A stretch of 64,000 bases of DNA from Parabacteroides hominis (GTDB lineage: Bacteria; Bacteroidota; Bacteroidia; Bacteroidales; Tannerellaceae): assembly GCF_014287585.1 (NCBI RefSeq), contig NZ_JACOOJ010000022.1:1-64000 (forward strand). The letters run 5' to 3'. Position numbers and translations under genes: made by a program. Position 1 is the stretch's first letter; each line of letters opens with the position of its first letter. Of the stretch, positions 15,615-24,983 are shown piece by piece. The notes under the pieces were generated by a model. It did not search any database. It was given only the letters and a program-made list of their open reading frames with translations, and was not told the origin of the DNA.

Positions 15615-18600
15615 ATCTTTACTTTAGCGTTAATTGTACCACCATCCAAGGCATCAGCGGAACGGCGGGCGTCTCTACCTATTTCGCTTATGGAATATTC
15701 CAACTTATCAGCAACACTGGCAATACGATTAGTATTCTGCTCTACTTTACCTGTCAAGTCCTTGATCGCCCTCACATCGTTCCATCCTTGCGCCTGAAGT
15801 TCCCTAATGACAGAGGTGTTATCTTTAATTACGGTAAGATCTACCCGCATTGCCCCGAATTGTCCGGCAAGAAGTGTTATACTTTCCTGACTGGCTTTTG
15901 AAAATGCTCCTTTCAAGGTGTTCTCAGACGTTTCGTCTTTTGCATCAATTTTGCCGTTTATGTCAATCCCGACAGAAGAAAACTGATCAGATAGCTCTTT
16001 CCATGTCTTACCAAAACCCTCAGCAATACCCATGACTGTTTCTTTAAACTTCGCCAATACCCCTGCTTGGATATCCTCTACTTTCTTGAATCCTGTAATA
16101 TTCCCGTCTTTATCGTATGTGGCAATACCTTTCATCATCTGGTTAACTGCTTTTGTAATTGGTTCTGTGAGTGCCATCTTGACGATGATGTTCTTAACTA
16201 TACCAGATATAAAATCATCCATTTTTCTGGAGAGGTCATCCATAGCGTTCTCTATGGAAGGATCTGTAAGGGAATCCACTATAGCGGACGTTATATCATC
16301 AGCGGAAAAACCCAGTAACATGTCTTGCAGCTGTTGGTTAAGATCTTCCATCTGCTCTTTAGAATCAATGATCTGATTCAGGTATTCCCGCACCTTCTCC
16401 GGAAGACGTGCCCATACTTCCGGCAATTCCTCTTGTAGGCGGACCAGCTTTTCTACCGGAAGAATGCTAAGGTCGGCCCGGCCTCCCAACTGTTCAAGGC
16501 TTATACCAATGCTCGCAAGTTCCCTACGGTATCCGTTAAGCATTTCTTTAACCTTGTACCCTTCAGAATGACTAAACAAACCCGCACCGGAGTTGAGGGT
16601 TTCATTCATTAACTTGCGAGCAGCAGCAATCTCTTTCTGGATATTGTCGAATGTCTTTTTTATGGCGTTGTTGAACTCCGAACCTCCTAATGTCTTGATT
16701 GCTTCTTTTTGCTTACTAATGAGCTGCCCCATTACTTCGATGTAAGCATTATAGCCCTCAATCATTGATTTATCAACTTCTTTCTTGGTGGTAATAAGTT
16801 TCCCGACAACTCCAATGACTTGCCCGGCCGCGGCAGATATACCGCCAATCAGACCACCTTCAGCAAAACCCTGGGCGATATTGCCTACTGCATCAAGCGC
16901 CATATCAAGTTCTTCTGACATACCGCCGAAAGCTCCTTTCAAACTTTTAACAACATCAGATGCGATCTGGCCAGCATCAGAGAATGACTGAAAGAATTTG
17001 GAGGTCTTTTTCTCTGCTTCTTCCGCATTAGATGAGGTGTTCTTGAAATGATTCTCTACAGCTTTGAAAACTTTCTCATCAAACAGTTGCTTAACGCTCT
17101 TCGGCTTGGAAAGAATCTTGTTGTAACCTTCTACAGCTTGATTGAGACTCTTTATTTCCTGTTGGCTTTGTTCGTCACCGATCTGTTCAAGGATCTTGAT
17201 ACGCTCCTCCGCGTACTTTTTCAGAATCTTTGTCTTTTCTCGTTCCGCAACCTCGATCATTCCTGTGCCGGAATATTTGAGATCTATACCGTTAGTCGCT
17301 ATTTCCTGATTAAAACTATTTTTGTTCAACCGATCCAGATTAACAGCGTTAGCACGTTCTTTCCGCCGGTTGCCCGTCAGCATGTCGATTATATCCTGGT
17401 AACCTTTCGCTTTTTTTATCTCATCCTCATAATACCGATCAATCTCAACGAGTCGTTTATCCAGTTCAGAGGAAAAATGATTGGTTATATCTTCTTGATT
17501 ACGTTTCAGATCTAAAGCGAACAGTTTATCATCTTCTTTTTGCTTGATCCGAAGCTCTTTAGTCAATTTATCAAGAAGTTCCATCTCTTCCTGGGAGAGT
17601 TGGATATTACTTGCATCGAAAACTTTACCCTTATTCTTCGGATCGGCTTCAAACTTTTTCCGTTCGTATTCAACAACCTTTCGCAAGTATTCATCTTGCT
17701 GCTGTTTCAGTTCGGACAGCTCTTTTTGATGGTTAAGGGACATTTGAGCTTTGGTTTTCTTCCAACCGTCTTCCATCGCGTCAACCTTTGCCTGCTCGAT
17801 GCGATACTGCAACTCCTTCTCCATTTTAACGCGCTCGCTCTCTTCCTTGCTTAATAGAGAATTGATGCGGTTGGCTCCTTTGGCATACTTAGCAGCTTCA
17901 TTTGATTTCTTCTCGTACGAGTCGTATGCTTTGAGTGCTTCTGTCGCTTCATCAATGGATACCTTAGCCGCTTTGTACTTCTGTACAATAGCCGAATCAA
18001 TTCCATCAGTCTTGCCCGCATCAAGTAACTTCTTCTGTTCCGCGTCAATGGATTCTAAAACAGAAGTAGCCTGCTGTTTGATACTCTCGTAATACTCTTT
18101 GTTATGTATTAAAGCTTTGTCGGCTTGTTCTTTATTGAAAAACGGGTTAAATTGTTTCTGAATGTCTGAAATTTGCTTTTCCGACTTATAGATACTCTTA
18201 ACATAGTTCTCTAATTCTTCATAGAAATAGCTTCCCAATTTCTTATTGCCGATCTCACTTTGAATCTTAGCTGAAACGCCTTGCCATGCTTCCTGCCATG
18301 TTTTGCCGGCCGAACGAAAGTTCTCTGTCAATCCCGTAACAATATCCATGATACCGCCTGATTTGGATTCACCTAGCTTCTTTGTAGCAGTCTCCCTCAT
18401 TTCGGTCAATGCTTCGGATTGAACCTTGATAGCTTTCTCCAGTACTTTGTCGATGGCGTTACCCTGTGCTTTCAAGGCAGCATTCTCCCGAAGGGATTTG
18501 TTCACTAATTGATAAGCGGTATTTATTTCCATCAGAGAACTTTTTTCTGATAAGAGATTAGGCAGATACTTACCGTATGCGGTATTTATCGCATCAATGG

Positions 18601-19795
18601 CCTTCTTTCTTCCTTCTGTGCCTTCCTTGGTCCGATCAATGGCAGAGAAAACAGTACGTAGATTCTGTGTTTCTTTAGCCAGAATAGAATTGAAATCTGT
18701 CATGCTCTCATTTAAAGCTTGTTGCGCTTGATTGGCGCCAAACAGACCTTTAGTGAAGTTGGCGATATCCTTCCAGTAAACAGTAAGCAGGGTGATACCG
18801 ACAACTAACGCCGTCTGCCAACTGAAAATAGAGGATGCAAGCTGTTTCCATACCGGTGCGACTTTCGGTATATCGGTTGCCCCGCTTTTCACCGCAGCTT
18901 GAAAGGCCTTATATTCTGCACTGGCTTTCTTTATTTCGTCAGCTAACATTGGAACGTTATTGCTTATCGCTAACATGAAGGTTGACATACCCACCGCTAA
19001 CGAAGGTAACTCACGAGCTACTTGCTGGAGATTAAAAGATAATCCGTTCCACGTAGACGCATAGTTACCGACGTTTCTCTGATGATTGCCGATAGAAGCA
19101 TCCAGAGTAACCATCTTTTTATTCAGCTCTTGAATGTCTTTCTGCAATTGCTGTCCGAAAGGAGAATTACGTTCTGCCTCGCTCATCTGCCGGTACGCTT
19201 CACGCATTCGACCCAGAGTAAGAGACATCTGCTTCATGGATGTATCGGCCGCCTGCACTTCCTTTGTTTCTGCATTGAGTGCGAGACGAAGTTCTGAAGC
19301 AGCTTGTTTGTGCTGTATCTCTCGCTCTATGAGGCTTGCTCTTTGTTTTGCCGCTTCTTGGTTCGAAATAGCACTATTCTTTTCTAATTTCTCCAACGTC
19401 CGACGCTCTAAAGCGACTTGTTTGATTGCCATCTCTTCTTTAGCAAGCAATGCCAAATTCTCATTTTTCTTGCCCAAGACTTGCTGAATGGATGATACGA
19501 TACTTTCATAAGCCTGCGCTTCTGTTGAGGTAGAAGACGTTACCGTTTTTGAGGTCTTTCCGGCGGTCTCGGCCAGTTTATTTTCCAACTCTGCCACTTT
19601 CTTAACGGTTGATTCATATTGCTTCTCTAAAGCGGAAAGTTGCTTATTTAACTCGGCAAATTCTTTGCTACCCGGTTGTGAGGAAGATAACTTTTTGGTC
19701 AGCTCATCTGCCCGCTTATCCAGCTGTTCCATTTTTTTGTAGGCGACATCCAATTCTTTAGTGTCGGCCCGAATGATAAAACTTAGATCTGCCAT
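15611..19795 (-). CDS. Phage tail tape-measure protein
   Basis: 1394 aa. Long coiled-coil stretches fill residues 1-240 and about 600-900, rich in Glu, Lys and Gln. A hydrophobic segment lies at 325-341 (WQTALVVGITLLTVYW), and a Gly/Ala-rich membrane-active stretch (GGLIGGISAAAGQVIGVVG) falls near residue 990. This is the pattern of tape-measure proteins, which set tail length and help channel DNA through the host envelope. No frameshift or stop is seen, so the gene is kept intact although the element has no visible capsid. Two possible tail chaperone genes precede it, as in intact siphophages. Confidence 0.9.
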   Translation of the reverse strand: MADLSFIIRADTKELDVAYKKMEQLDKRADELTKKLSSSQPGSKEFAELNKQLSALEKQYESTVKKVAELENKLAETAGKTSKTVTSSTSTEAQAYESIVSSIQQVLGKKNENLALLAKEEMAIKQVALERRTLEKLEKNSAISNQEAAKQRASLIEREIQHKQAASELRLALNAETKEVQAADTSMKQMSLTLGRMREAYRQMSEAERNSPFGQQLQKDIQELNKKMVTLDASIGNHQRNVGNYASTWNGLSFNLQQVARELPSLAVGMSTFMLAISNNVPMLADEIKKASAEYKAFQAAVKSGATDIPKVAPVWKQLASSIFSWQTALVVGITLLTVYWKDIANFTKGLFGANQAQQALNESMTDFNSILAKETQNLRTVFSAIDRTKEGTEGRKKAIDAINTAYGKYLPNLLSEKSSLMEINTAYQLVNKSLRENAALKAQGNAIDKVLEKAIKVQSEALTEMRETATKKLGESKSGGIMDIVTGLTENFRSAGKTWQEAWQGVSAKIQSEIGNKKLGSYFYEELENYVKSIYKSEKQISDIQKQFNPFFNKEQADKALIHNKEYYESIKQQATSVLESIDAEQKKLLDAGKTDGIDSAIVQKYKAAKVSIDEATEALKAYDSYEKKSNEAAKYAKGANRINSLLSKEESERVKMEKELQYRIEQAKVDAMEDGWKKTKAQMSLNHQKELSELKQQQDEYLRKVVEYERKKFEADPKNKGKVFDASNIQLSQEEMELLDKLTKELRIKQKEDDKLFALDLKRNQEDITNHFSSELDKRLVEIDRYYEDEIKKAKGYQDIIDMLTGNRRKERANAVNLDRLNKNSFNQEIATNGIDLKYSGTGMIEVAEREKTKILKKYAEERIKILEQIGDEQSQQEIKSLNQAVEGYNKILSKPKSVKQLFDEKVFKAVENHFKNTSSNAEEAEKKTSKFFQSFSDAGQIASDVVKSLKGAFGGMSEELDMALDAVGNIAQGFAEGGLIGGISAAAGQVIGVVGKLITTKKEVDKSMIEGYNAYIEVMGQLISKQKEAIKTLGGSEFNNAIKKTFDNIQKEIAAARKLMNETLNSGAGLFSHSEGYKVKEMLNGYRRELASIGISLEQLGGRADLSILPVEKLVRLQEELPEVWARLPEKVREYLNQIIDSKEQMEDLNQQLQDMLLGFSADDITSAIVDSLTDPSIENAMDDLSRKMDDFISGIVKNIIVKMALTEPITKAVNQMMKGIATYDKDGNITGFKKVEDIQAGVLAKFKETVMGIAEGFGKTWKELSDQFSSVGIDINGKIDAKDETSENTLKGAFSKASQESITLLAGQFGAMRVDLTVIKDNTSVIRELQAQGWNDVRAIKDLTGKVEQNTNRIASVADKLEYSISEIGRDARRSADALDGGTINAKVKM

Positions 19796-19796
19796 A

Positions 19797-20399
19797 TTAT
19801 ATTCCTTTCATTTTTAGTAGTTCTTTTCCTGATAATGTCTTTACTTCTGGTTCCGTTTCATCGTCGTAGGAAACTCGCATCTTGTCTACGCTCATCAAAA
19901 GAAGGAGAGGATAACTAAGCTCATTTGTCACCTCCTTGTAGGATAAATGTAGCTGTTCAACGAATGTAGCCACTTGGCCGGCAAGGTTGTTATTCCCAAA
20001 TATCTTCGCTGTGTCTTTCCCTGTTGACTTGTCAAGCTCACAAAGTTCGAATATCTCATCGCCTCGAATAACTGAACCAAGAACTAAGATTGCCTCCTGA
20101 ATCTGATCCATCGTTGCAAAACGGCGGATATACTCAAAGGTCAATCCCTCAGCTATTGGTTTCTTGATAGTGATAGCCACAGCCAGCGTACGGCATACTT
20201 CATCTATGTGTTCCGGCATCGAGGAAATGACCTCAAGACGCTTCGTGTTTTCACTGACCGACAGACCGGAACCGGGAAACATCCGGGAAATCTCGTTAAT
20301 TGTTGGTTGATAGATTCTAAATTCTCTTTTGCCTAAAGTGACTACCTTATGATACTCCCCTAACAGGGTTTCTGAAACTATTTTTGCTGCTGTATTCAT
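19797..20399 (-). CDS. Possible tail assembly chaperone 2
   Basis: 200 aa, immediately upstream of the tape-measure gene (1-nt gap). The pattern KREFRIYQPTINEISRM, then EVCRTLAVAI, then IQEAILVLGSVI parallels the smaller protein encoded just upstream, so the two look like diverged copies. A pair of chaperone genes before the tape measure is the usual siphophage arrangement. Assignment rests on position and self-similarity, not on a known motif. Confidence 0.65.
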   Translation of the reverse strand: MNTAAKIVSETLLGEYHKVVTLGKREFRIYQPTINEISRMFPGSGLSVSENTKRLEVISSMPEHIDEVCRTLAVAITIKKPIAEGLTFEYIRRFATMDQIQEAILVLGSVIRGDEIFELCELDKSTGKDTAKIFGNNNLAGQVATFVEQLHLSYKEVTNELSYPLLLLMSVDKMRVSYDDETEPEVKTLSGKELLKMKGI

Positions 20400-20746
20400 T
20401 TGGATATTAATTTGTTAAATTGGTTTGTTATTAAACTAATCGTATAAAACTCATTTGCCGGAATCATCGAGATGATTGCCTGTAAAGCCTCTATAAGTTC
20501 ATCAAGCGAAGCCCGTCGCAATAATCTCCGGCGAAGGATGCAAGAACGCAATTGGCTGAACATACCGGAACCGGCGATAGCGAAAGATATGGCCCTTGCG
20601 CAAAGTTCCGCACCATCGGGAATCTCTTTTAATTCGTCGATGCTTACACCTCGAAGGGTAGTAATAACTCTCTTTGTTGTTAACGGAGTAGGGCTGAATA
20701 TGGTGTACCCCTTACCTCCTAATCTTAAAACTTTATATTTTCTCAT
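20396..20746 (-). CDS. Possible tail assembly chaperone 1
   Basis: 116 aa. GKGYTIFSPTPLTTKRVI, ELCARAISFAIAG and LIEALQAIISMIP correspond in order to segments of the next gene's product. Its stop overlaps the downstream start (ATGA), so the second is probably translated by re-initiation. Family not recognised directly. Confidence 0.65.
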   Translation of the reverse strand: MRKYKVLRLGGKGYTIFSPTPLTTKRVITTLRGVSIDELKEIPDGAELCARAISFAIAGSGMFSQLRSCILRRRLLRRASLDELIEALQAIISMIPANEFYTISLITNQFNKLISK

Positions 20747-20775
20747 ATTTTCTAAATTATGAAATCAAGATAGGC

Positions 20776-21027
20776 TTAATATGCCCTTCTCTCGTACTTT
20801 CTCACATATTCAGCAAATGAGGAATCTGTATCACGCTTCCCCGTTTCTTTGTAGTAGGCATCTACGTATTGCGTACATATCTGCAACCACTTCTCAAAGT
20901 CCGATTCACCCGGTTTTCCTCGCGCTCCTGTTATCCACAAATCAATGGGGATATTTGGATAATCAACTTGCTTCTTGATTTCGCCTAATATGGCATCAAT
21001 CTTCTGTTGTCGTTCTTCTTCTGTCAT
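20776..21027 (-). CDS. Small phage protein
   Basis: 83 aa, charged and helical (DAILGEIKKQVDYPNIPIDLW near the start, YAEYVRKYERR-like end). Overlaps the preceding gene by 32 nt. It sits exactly where head and portal genes would be expected in a complete phage, between the terminase-small-like and tail chaperone genes. Family not recognised. Confidence 0.55.
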   Translation of the reverse strand: MTEEERQQKIDAILGEIKKQVDYPNIPIDLWITGARGKPGESDFEKWLQICTQYVDAYYKETGKRDTDSSFAEYVRKYERRAY

Positions 21028-21346
21028 TGCTTAATCTATTTATTCGTTTTACAATCTCGTTAATTACTTCATCCGGTGCACTATCCAATAATTCGGATAA
21101 CTTCTGGTATTCGGCCTCCATGAGTTCTTCTGGGTTTGCAGATTGTATCTTTGGTGTAACATACTGCAAAAGGTTTGATATAACTCGAACACGTTCACCC
21201 GGTTCTAATTTCTCCAAATCTTCCTCAAACTGCTGGCGATTTCCGTCGATAATAGAGGTTATCCATTCTTTAACCGTTCCTGTTATCTTGTTAGGCGTTC
21301 CTACCGTCCGTCCTCCAGTTTTTGTTGTTCCTTTCTTTCTTCCCAT
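20996..21346 (-). CDS. Terminase-small-subunit-like protein
   Basis: 116 aa. The basic N-terminus MGRKKGTTKTGGRTVGTPNK followed by ITGTVKEWI is typical of small DNA-binding proteins in Bacteroidales phages and conjugative elements that are often annotated as terminase small subunit or DUF5681-like. The C-terminal half is helical and acidic. No large terminase follows. The assignment is by resemblance and context. Confidence 0.55.
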   Translation of the reverse strand: MGRKKGTTKTGGRTVGTPNKITGTVKEWITSIIDGNRQQFEEDLEKLEPGERVRVISNLLQYVTPKIQSANPEELMEAEYQKLSELLDSAPDEVINEIVKRINRLSNDRRRTTTED

Positions 21347-21411
21347 ATCTAAAATAGATTTATTTAGAAATCATCGGGTAGATCATCCACAGCAGACCTA
21401 CCCGGAATGAA

Positions 21412-21843
21412 TTATACAATCATCGCTAATGCTCCTATCATCTCTTTTGCCGATTCATTGGTCAAACAAATCGAGACCTGATTATCTTCAGGGATATCTT
21501 CTGACTCGATATCTGATATACAGATAATAGGTTCATTCGCAGGTTCTCCATTTTCTTCTTTTGCATGGTGCAGGGAGATACCCCAAGCTTCATAGTGATC
21601 GAGAGATACCCCACGTTCCGGTACTGGCTCGCCACTTATCTTTAACAGCTGAATAGCAAGTTCCTTAGCATCTTCTTTGGTTAACTGGATCGATACAAGT
21701 TGGCCGTCTTCCAACTTTATCTTCCCGTTTTGGTGAAGTAGTAAAGAGACACCTTCGATTATTCCCCCTTTTCCATTACCGGTCTCCGAAAGACATGATT
21801 CAATTTGATACTTGGTTGTTCCAAAAACTGTTTTAGTCTCCAT
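21412..21843 (-). CDS. Phage protein of unknown function
   Basis: 143 aa. It contains two similar acidic segments, LVSIQLTKEDAKELAIQLL (residues about 48-66) and QVSICLTNESAKEMIGALA near the C-terminus, so it may be an internally duplicated domain. No membrane segment. Family not recognised. Confidence 0.65.
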   Translation of the reverse strand: METKTVFGTTKYQIESCLSETGNGKGGIIEGVSLLLHQNGKIKLEDGQLVSIQLTKEDAKELAIQLLKISGEPVPERGVSLDHYEAWGISLHHAKEENGEPANEPIICISDIESEDIPEDNQVSICLTNESAKEMIGALAMIV

Positions 21844-21874
21844 GATTCTGATTTTAAATGATTGATATGTTTGT

Positions 21875-22258
21875 TTATTGAAAAATATTCTTCTGTTCGT
21901 TCACCTCAAGTATGGCAAACTCTATACGTGGATGATACTTGTCTATATGCTTCTCAGCCTCGATCTGAAAGCAAAGTTTGTCATCTTCGATAGCATCTAC
22001 CATTTGCAAGCAGTCCAGCAACGTTTTTAGGGAGTTATCCAAATCAAACCTTATCGAGCTATGCCAAACCCTAACAAATAGCCTGAAGCGTCCAGAAATA
22101 CGCTTATTCCGATAGATGTGGCACTGTTGAATGAAGGATTTCTCATAGGCCCGTATCTTCTCATCCTTGATGATCCGTCTCGTGCCACCTTTACCGGAAA
22201 CCGCTTGGTAGTGATTCGCCTTGGCTATGATCTGGCCGTGTATTGTTTCTGTTTTCAT
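21875..22258 (-). CDS. RusA-like Holliday junction resolvase
   Basis: 128 aa. RFDLDNSLKTLLDCLQ and the following IEDDKLCFQIEAEKH give the conserved acidic pairs of RusA endonucleases, which cut recombination or replication intermediates. I chose the ATG at 22258, one base after the DnaB-like stop; a longer frame reaches into the helicase gene and has no family support. It belongs to the replication block of the element. Confidence 0.8.
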   Translation of the reverse strand: MKTETIHGQIIAKANHYQAVSGKGGTRRIIKDEKIRAYEKSFIQQCHIYRNKRISGRFRLFVRVWHSSIRFDLDNSLKTLLDCLQMVDAIEDDKLCFQIEAEKHIDKYHPRIEFAILEVNEQKNIFQ

Positions 22259-22259
22259 A

Positions 22260-23624
22260 TCAAAATGGCATTGATTGTTCATAATCGGTAATCTTGGTAA
22301 GATTATGATTGTACCTAAACCGGATATCACCGGTTGCGCCATCACGTTGCTTGGCAATCCGGATCTCACCGAAACCCTTCTCGGCTGTCTTGTCGTAGTA
22401 CTCCGGCCTGTGGATGAACATCACTATATCCGCGTCCTGTTCTATCGCCCCGGATTCCCGAAGGTCGGATAACATCGGCATCTTGTCAGACCGTTCTTCG
22501 TTCTTCCGGGATAATTGCGATAGAAGGATAACAGGTACACCCAATTCTTTAGCCATCACTTTTACCGACCGACTGCATTGACTTACCTCTTGTCCTCGGT
22601 TATAGCTCTTGTTGGTGGATCGCATGTCTATCAGTTGCAGGTAATCAATCAGGATAAGACCGCATTTTCCCTTTCGTTGAAGATTCCGGGCCCGGACCTT
22701 GATCTGTTGAATACTGATATTAGGCGTATCATCTATCGAGACTGGCATGAACGAAATGTTACCGACAGCATCACAGAGCTGGGCTTCTTCTTCAGGTGAG
22801 AGTTGACCGAATTTATACCGGTCTGAGTCAATAGCGCATTCCGAGAGGATCAAACGATCTGCCAACGACACATTACCCATCTCCAACGAGAAAATAGCAA
22901 CAGGGGTTCTATTCAATGCCGCGCTTTTGGCGAAATGCAGGAGCAATGCCGTTTTACCCATCGCTGGACGTGCCGCCAAAATTATCAGTTGACCGGGTTT
23001 CCATCCGCCAGTAGAATGATCCAGTTTGGATAAACCGGTCGTGATCCCGGTCTTTTGTCCGTTTCTGGCCTTTTCTTTACGCACTTGATAAGAGTCAATA
23101 CACTGTTTAGCGACAGTAGAGATATCGCTTATGTGTGAATTGTAGGCGGTATTTTCAGCGATTCCTTCGACACTCCTGATGGCATCTGCTATTGTATCGT
23201 CTATATCGACGGTCGGATCAGTCGCTTTACCTGCGATCTCCATACCTGCGACGGCCAAAGAACGAGCTAACCAGAGTTGATGCAAATACTGGGCGTGTTC
23301 GACTATGTTAGCAGAAGAGGCTATATTCCCCGATAGCATGGATAGGGCGAACGGACCGCCTACTTTATCCAAATTCCCGGACTTCATAAGAGACTTGGTT
23401 ACAGTAATCATGTCTGGCTTAGTGTTCTCATTATACAGACTGACAATTGAAGAGTATATCTTTTCTAAAGAGCTATCATAGAACATCTCTGATTTCAAGA
23501 TACTAATAACTTCACTTATGGCATCACTTTCCACGAGCAAAGCACCAATTACGGCCTTTTCAGTTTCAGGGCTATTGGGTAACGGATTAGAGATAATTTC
23601 TTTCTGTCTCATGGGATTGATCAT
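22260..23624 (-). CDS. DnaB-type replicative helicase of the element
   Basis: 454 aa, full length for DnaB. The N-terminal collar domain (residues 18-115) starts NSPETEKAVIGALL. The RecA-like motor has the Walker A sequence ARPAMGKTA (218-226), a Walker B LILIDYLQL and the DnaB signature LSQLSRKNEERSDK with DLRESGAIEQDAD. It should unwind DNA at the element's fork. It overlaps the DUF6291-type gene by 38 nt. An internal ATG at 23612 (Met 5) is an alternative start. Confidence 0.92.
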   Translation of the reverse strand: MINPMRQKEIISNPLPNSPETEKAVIGALLVESDAISEVISILKSEMFYDSSLEKIYSSIVSLYNENTKPDMITVTKSLMKSGNLDKVGGPFALSMLSGNIASSANIVEHAQYLHQLWLARSLAVAGMEIAGKATDPTVDIDDTIADAIRSVEGIAENTAYNSHISDISTVAKQCIDSYQVRKEKARNGQKTGITTGLSKLDHSTGGWKPGQLIILAARPAMGKTALLLHFAKSAALNRTPVAIFSLEMGNVSLADRLILSECAIDSDRYKFGQLSPEEEAQLCDAVGNISFMPVSIDDTPNISIQQIKVRARNLQRKGKCGLILIDYLQLIDMRSTNKSYNRGQEVSQCSRSVKVMAKELGVPVILLSQLSRKNEERSDKMPMLSDLRESGAIEQDADIVMFIHRPEYYDKTAEKGFGEIRIAKQRDGATGDIRFRYNHNLTKITDYEQSMPF

Positions 23625-24219
23625 TTACTTGTTTATTACCTGGTAGCTCGTCATTCCAGCATTCTTGATTTAGGAATGTCTCAAAGTTCTTCCGATATTG
23701 TTTGTCTGGTGTAGACTTAACATAGGCAGGAATGTAAGCAAAGGCTTTCTTCTGGTTGGAAACAGATAATTTAGTCCACTTCTTCTCGCTTGTCTTTTTA
23801 TTACCCTTTTTTCCATACAAAGACCAAATATTCTCGAATGATAATGCAGTCGGTGAATCGGTAGATTCGCCAATATTATTATTTATATTTTTATCCTTAT
23901 CCTTATTAGCTTGTACTTTGGTTGTACTTTGGTTTGTTTTTGGTTGTACTTCGGTTGTACTTTTAGAGAAACGATTATTTTTATTTCCCTTAGGTGCTCC
24001 TCCTTTACAACCGTTGCGCCACCTTTGAATATTTGCGTCAAGAATGGGACGAATCAATTTAAACAAAGCTTTAGGGAAACCTGTTAATTCAGGTTCTTTA
24101 AGATCGAGGCTATAATCAGATATTGCCTCGTACATGATAAGTTTATCTGCATCTGATAAATCATCCATGCTCTCTTTAAACGACCTATAAAATATAAATG
24201 TATCCCTTGAGTTATCCAT
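23587..24219 (-). CDS. Replication-associated protein (DUF6291-type)
   Basis: 210 aa. The N-terminal FIFYRSFKESMDDLSDADKLIMYEAI, followed by an NGxxGGAPKGNxN motif at about 90-98, matches DUF6291-type proteins placed before helicase genes in Bacteroidales phages. A polar linker rich in Thr, Lys and Asn leads to a C-terminal winged-helix-like region (FENIWSLYGKKGNKKTSEKKW). By analogy with phage replication initiators it probably loads the helicase encoded next. Confidence 0.7.
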   Translation of the reverse strand: MDNSRDTFIFYRSFKESMDDLSDADKLIMYEAISDYSLDLKEPELTGFPKALFKLIRPILDANIQRWRNGCKGGAPKGNKNNRFSKSTTEVQPKTNQSTTKVQANKDKDKNINNNIGESTDSPTALSFENIWSLYGKKGNKKTSEKKWTKLSVSNQKKAFAYIPAYVKSTPDKQYRKNFETFLNQECWNDELPGNKQVNDQSHETERNYL

Positions 24220-24427
24220 TGCCTAATCTCCTTATCTTTAATTCCTCAATTAGTCCTTTATGCACTTCGCGTATTAATGATGCTGGTACACCGATAGGGC
24301 TTTCTTTTTCTCGTATATCTGGCTCTTTAGTCCGTTCAATTCGGGCAAAAATCTCCCTGTCTGGCAATAACTTGATACTGCTATTGCCATGGATTGACTG
24401 AGTGAATTTGATATTGATATATTCCAT
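24212..24427 (-). CDS. Small phage protein
   Basis: 71 aa, charged, ending in GVPASLIREVHKGLIEELKIRR. Its start lies 1 nt after the excisionase-like stop and its end overlaps the next gene by 8 nt, so it is part of the same transcript. Family not recognised. Confidence 0.6.
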   Translation of the reverse strand: MEYINIKFTQSIHGNSSIKLLPDREIFARIERTKEPDIREKESPIGVPASLIREVHKGLIEELKIRRLGNG

Positions 24428-24428
24428 A

Positions 24429-24722
24429 TTAACCCCTCCGATATTTAAAGACTACCTGTTTCTTTACCGCTTCATCAATAGCATCGGCTTCATAGAGTAT
24501 TCTACTACCGACACGTTTGGCAACTATAAGCCCATCTTTAGTGAGCCTTGCCAATGTAGGCAAAGTCACATGAAGTAAATCCGCTGTTTCTTTCCGACTG
24601 TAGAACCGAGGTTCTCTCTTAGCCGTTGCAGATAACACCCTTTCAGATACTCTATCTACAATCACGTCTATAAATGGAGCAAAGAAGCTCATTACAACTG
24701 CTTGCTGGTCTAAGTTATTCAT
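24429..24722 (-). CDS. Excisionase-like HTH protein
   Basis: 97 aa. The C-terminal half (YSRKETADLLHVTLPTLARL, then GLIVAKRVGSRILYEADAIDEAV) is a MerR-type winged helix of the DNA-binding excisionase group (helix_turn_helix_17). Located two genes upstream of the replication block and 261 nt downstream of the integrase on the same strand. Likely role: directing the integrase toward excision or regulating early genes. Confidence 0.8.
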   Translation of the reverse strand: MNNLDQQAVVMSFFAPFIDVIVDRVSERVLSATAKREPRFYSRKETADLLHVTLPTLARLTKDGLIVAKRVGSRILYEADAIDEAVKKQVVFKYRRG

Positions 24723-24879
24723 ATTCGTACTCTTTATAATTAGTTAGTAGTCTTACATGACTTTGCCGACGGTATGTAATTGACCACCTTCTTTATGTCC
24801 AGAGCGGCTTCTCTGAAAAAGAATATGCAAATAAAATAACAGAAACCCGGAACAACGAAAATATTTATCGCTGATACAT

Positions 24880-24897
24880 GACAATAGAGCTATTGTC
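24880..24897. repeat. Inverted repeat in the integrase-excisionase gap
   Basis: gacaatag-ag-ctattgtc is a perfect 8-bp inverted repeat in an AT-rich gap. It could be a regulator site for the excisionase operon. The rest of the 261-nt gap shows no gene. Confidence 0.45.
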
Positions 24898-24983
24898 GTA
24901 AAATAGAATAAAAAAGCACATAAAAAAAGTTGATAACCTTTTGCAGAATTACCAACTTTGATTATAATAAAGAAAAAACGAAC

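Noticed and set aside
22259..22369. Longer start for the RusA-like gene
   Set aside because: It would overlap the helicase gene by 110 nt with residues unlike RusA; an ATG right after the helicase stop is available.
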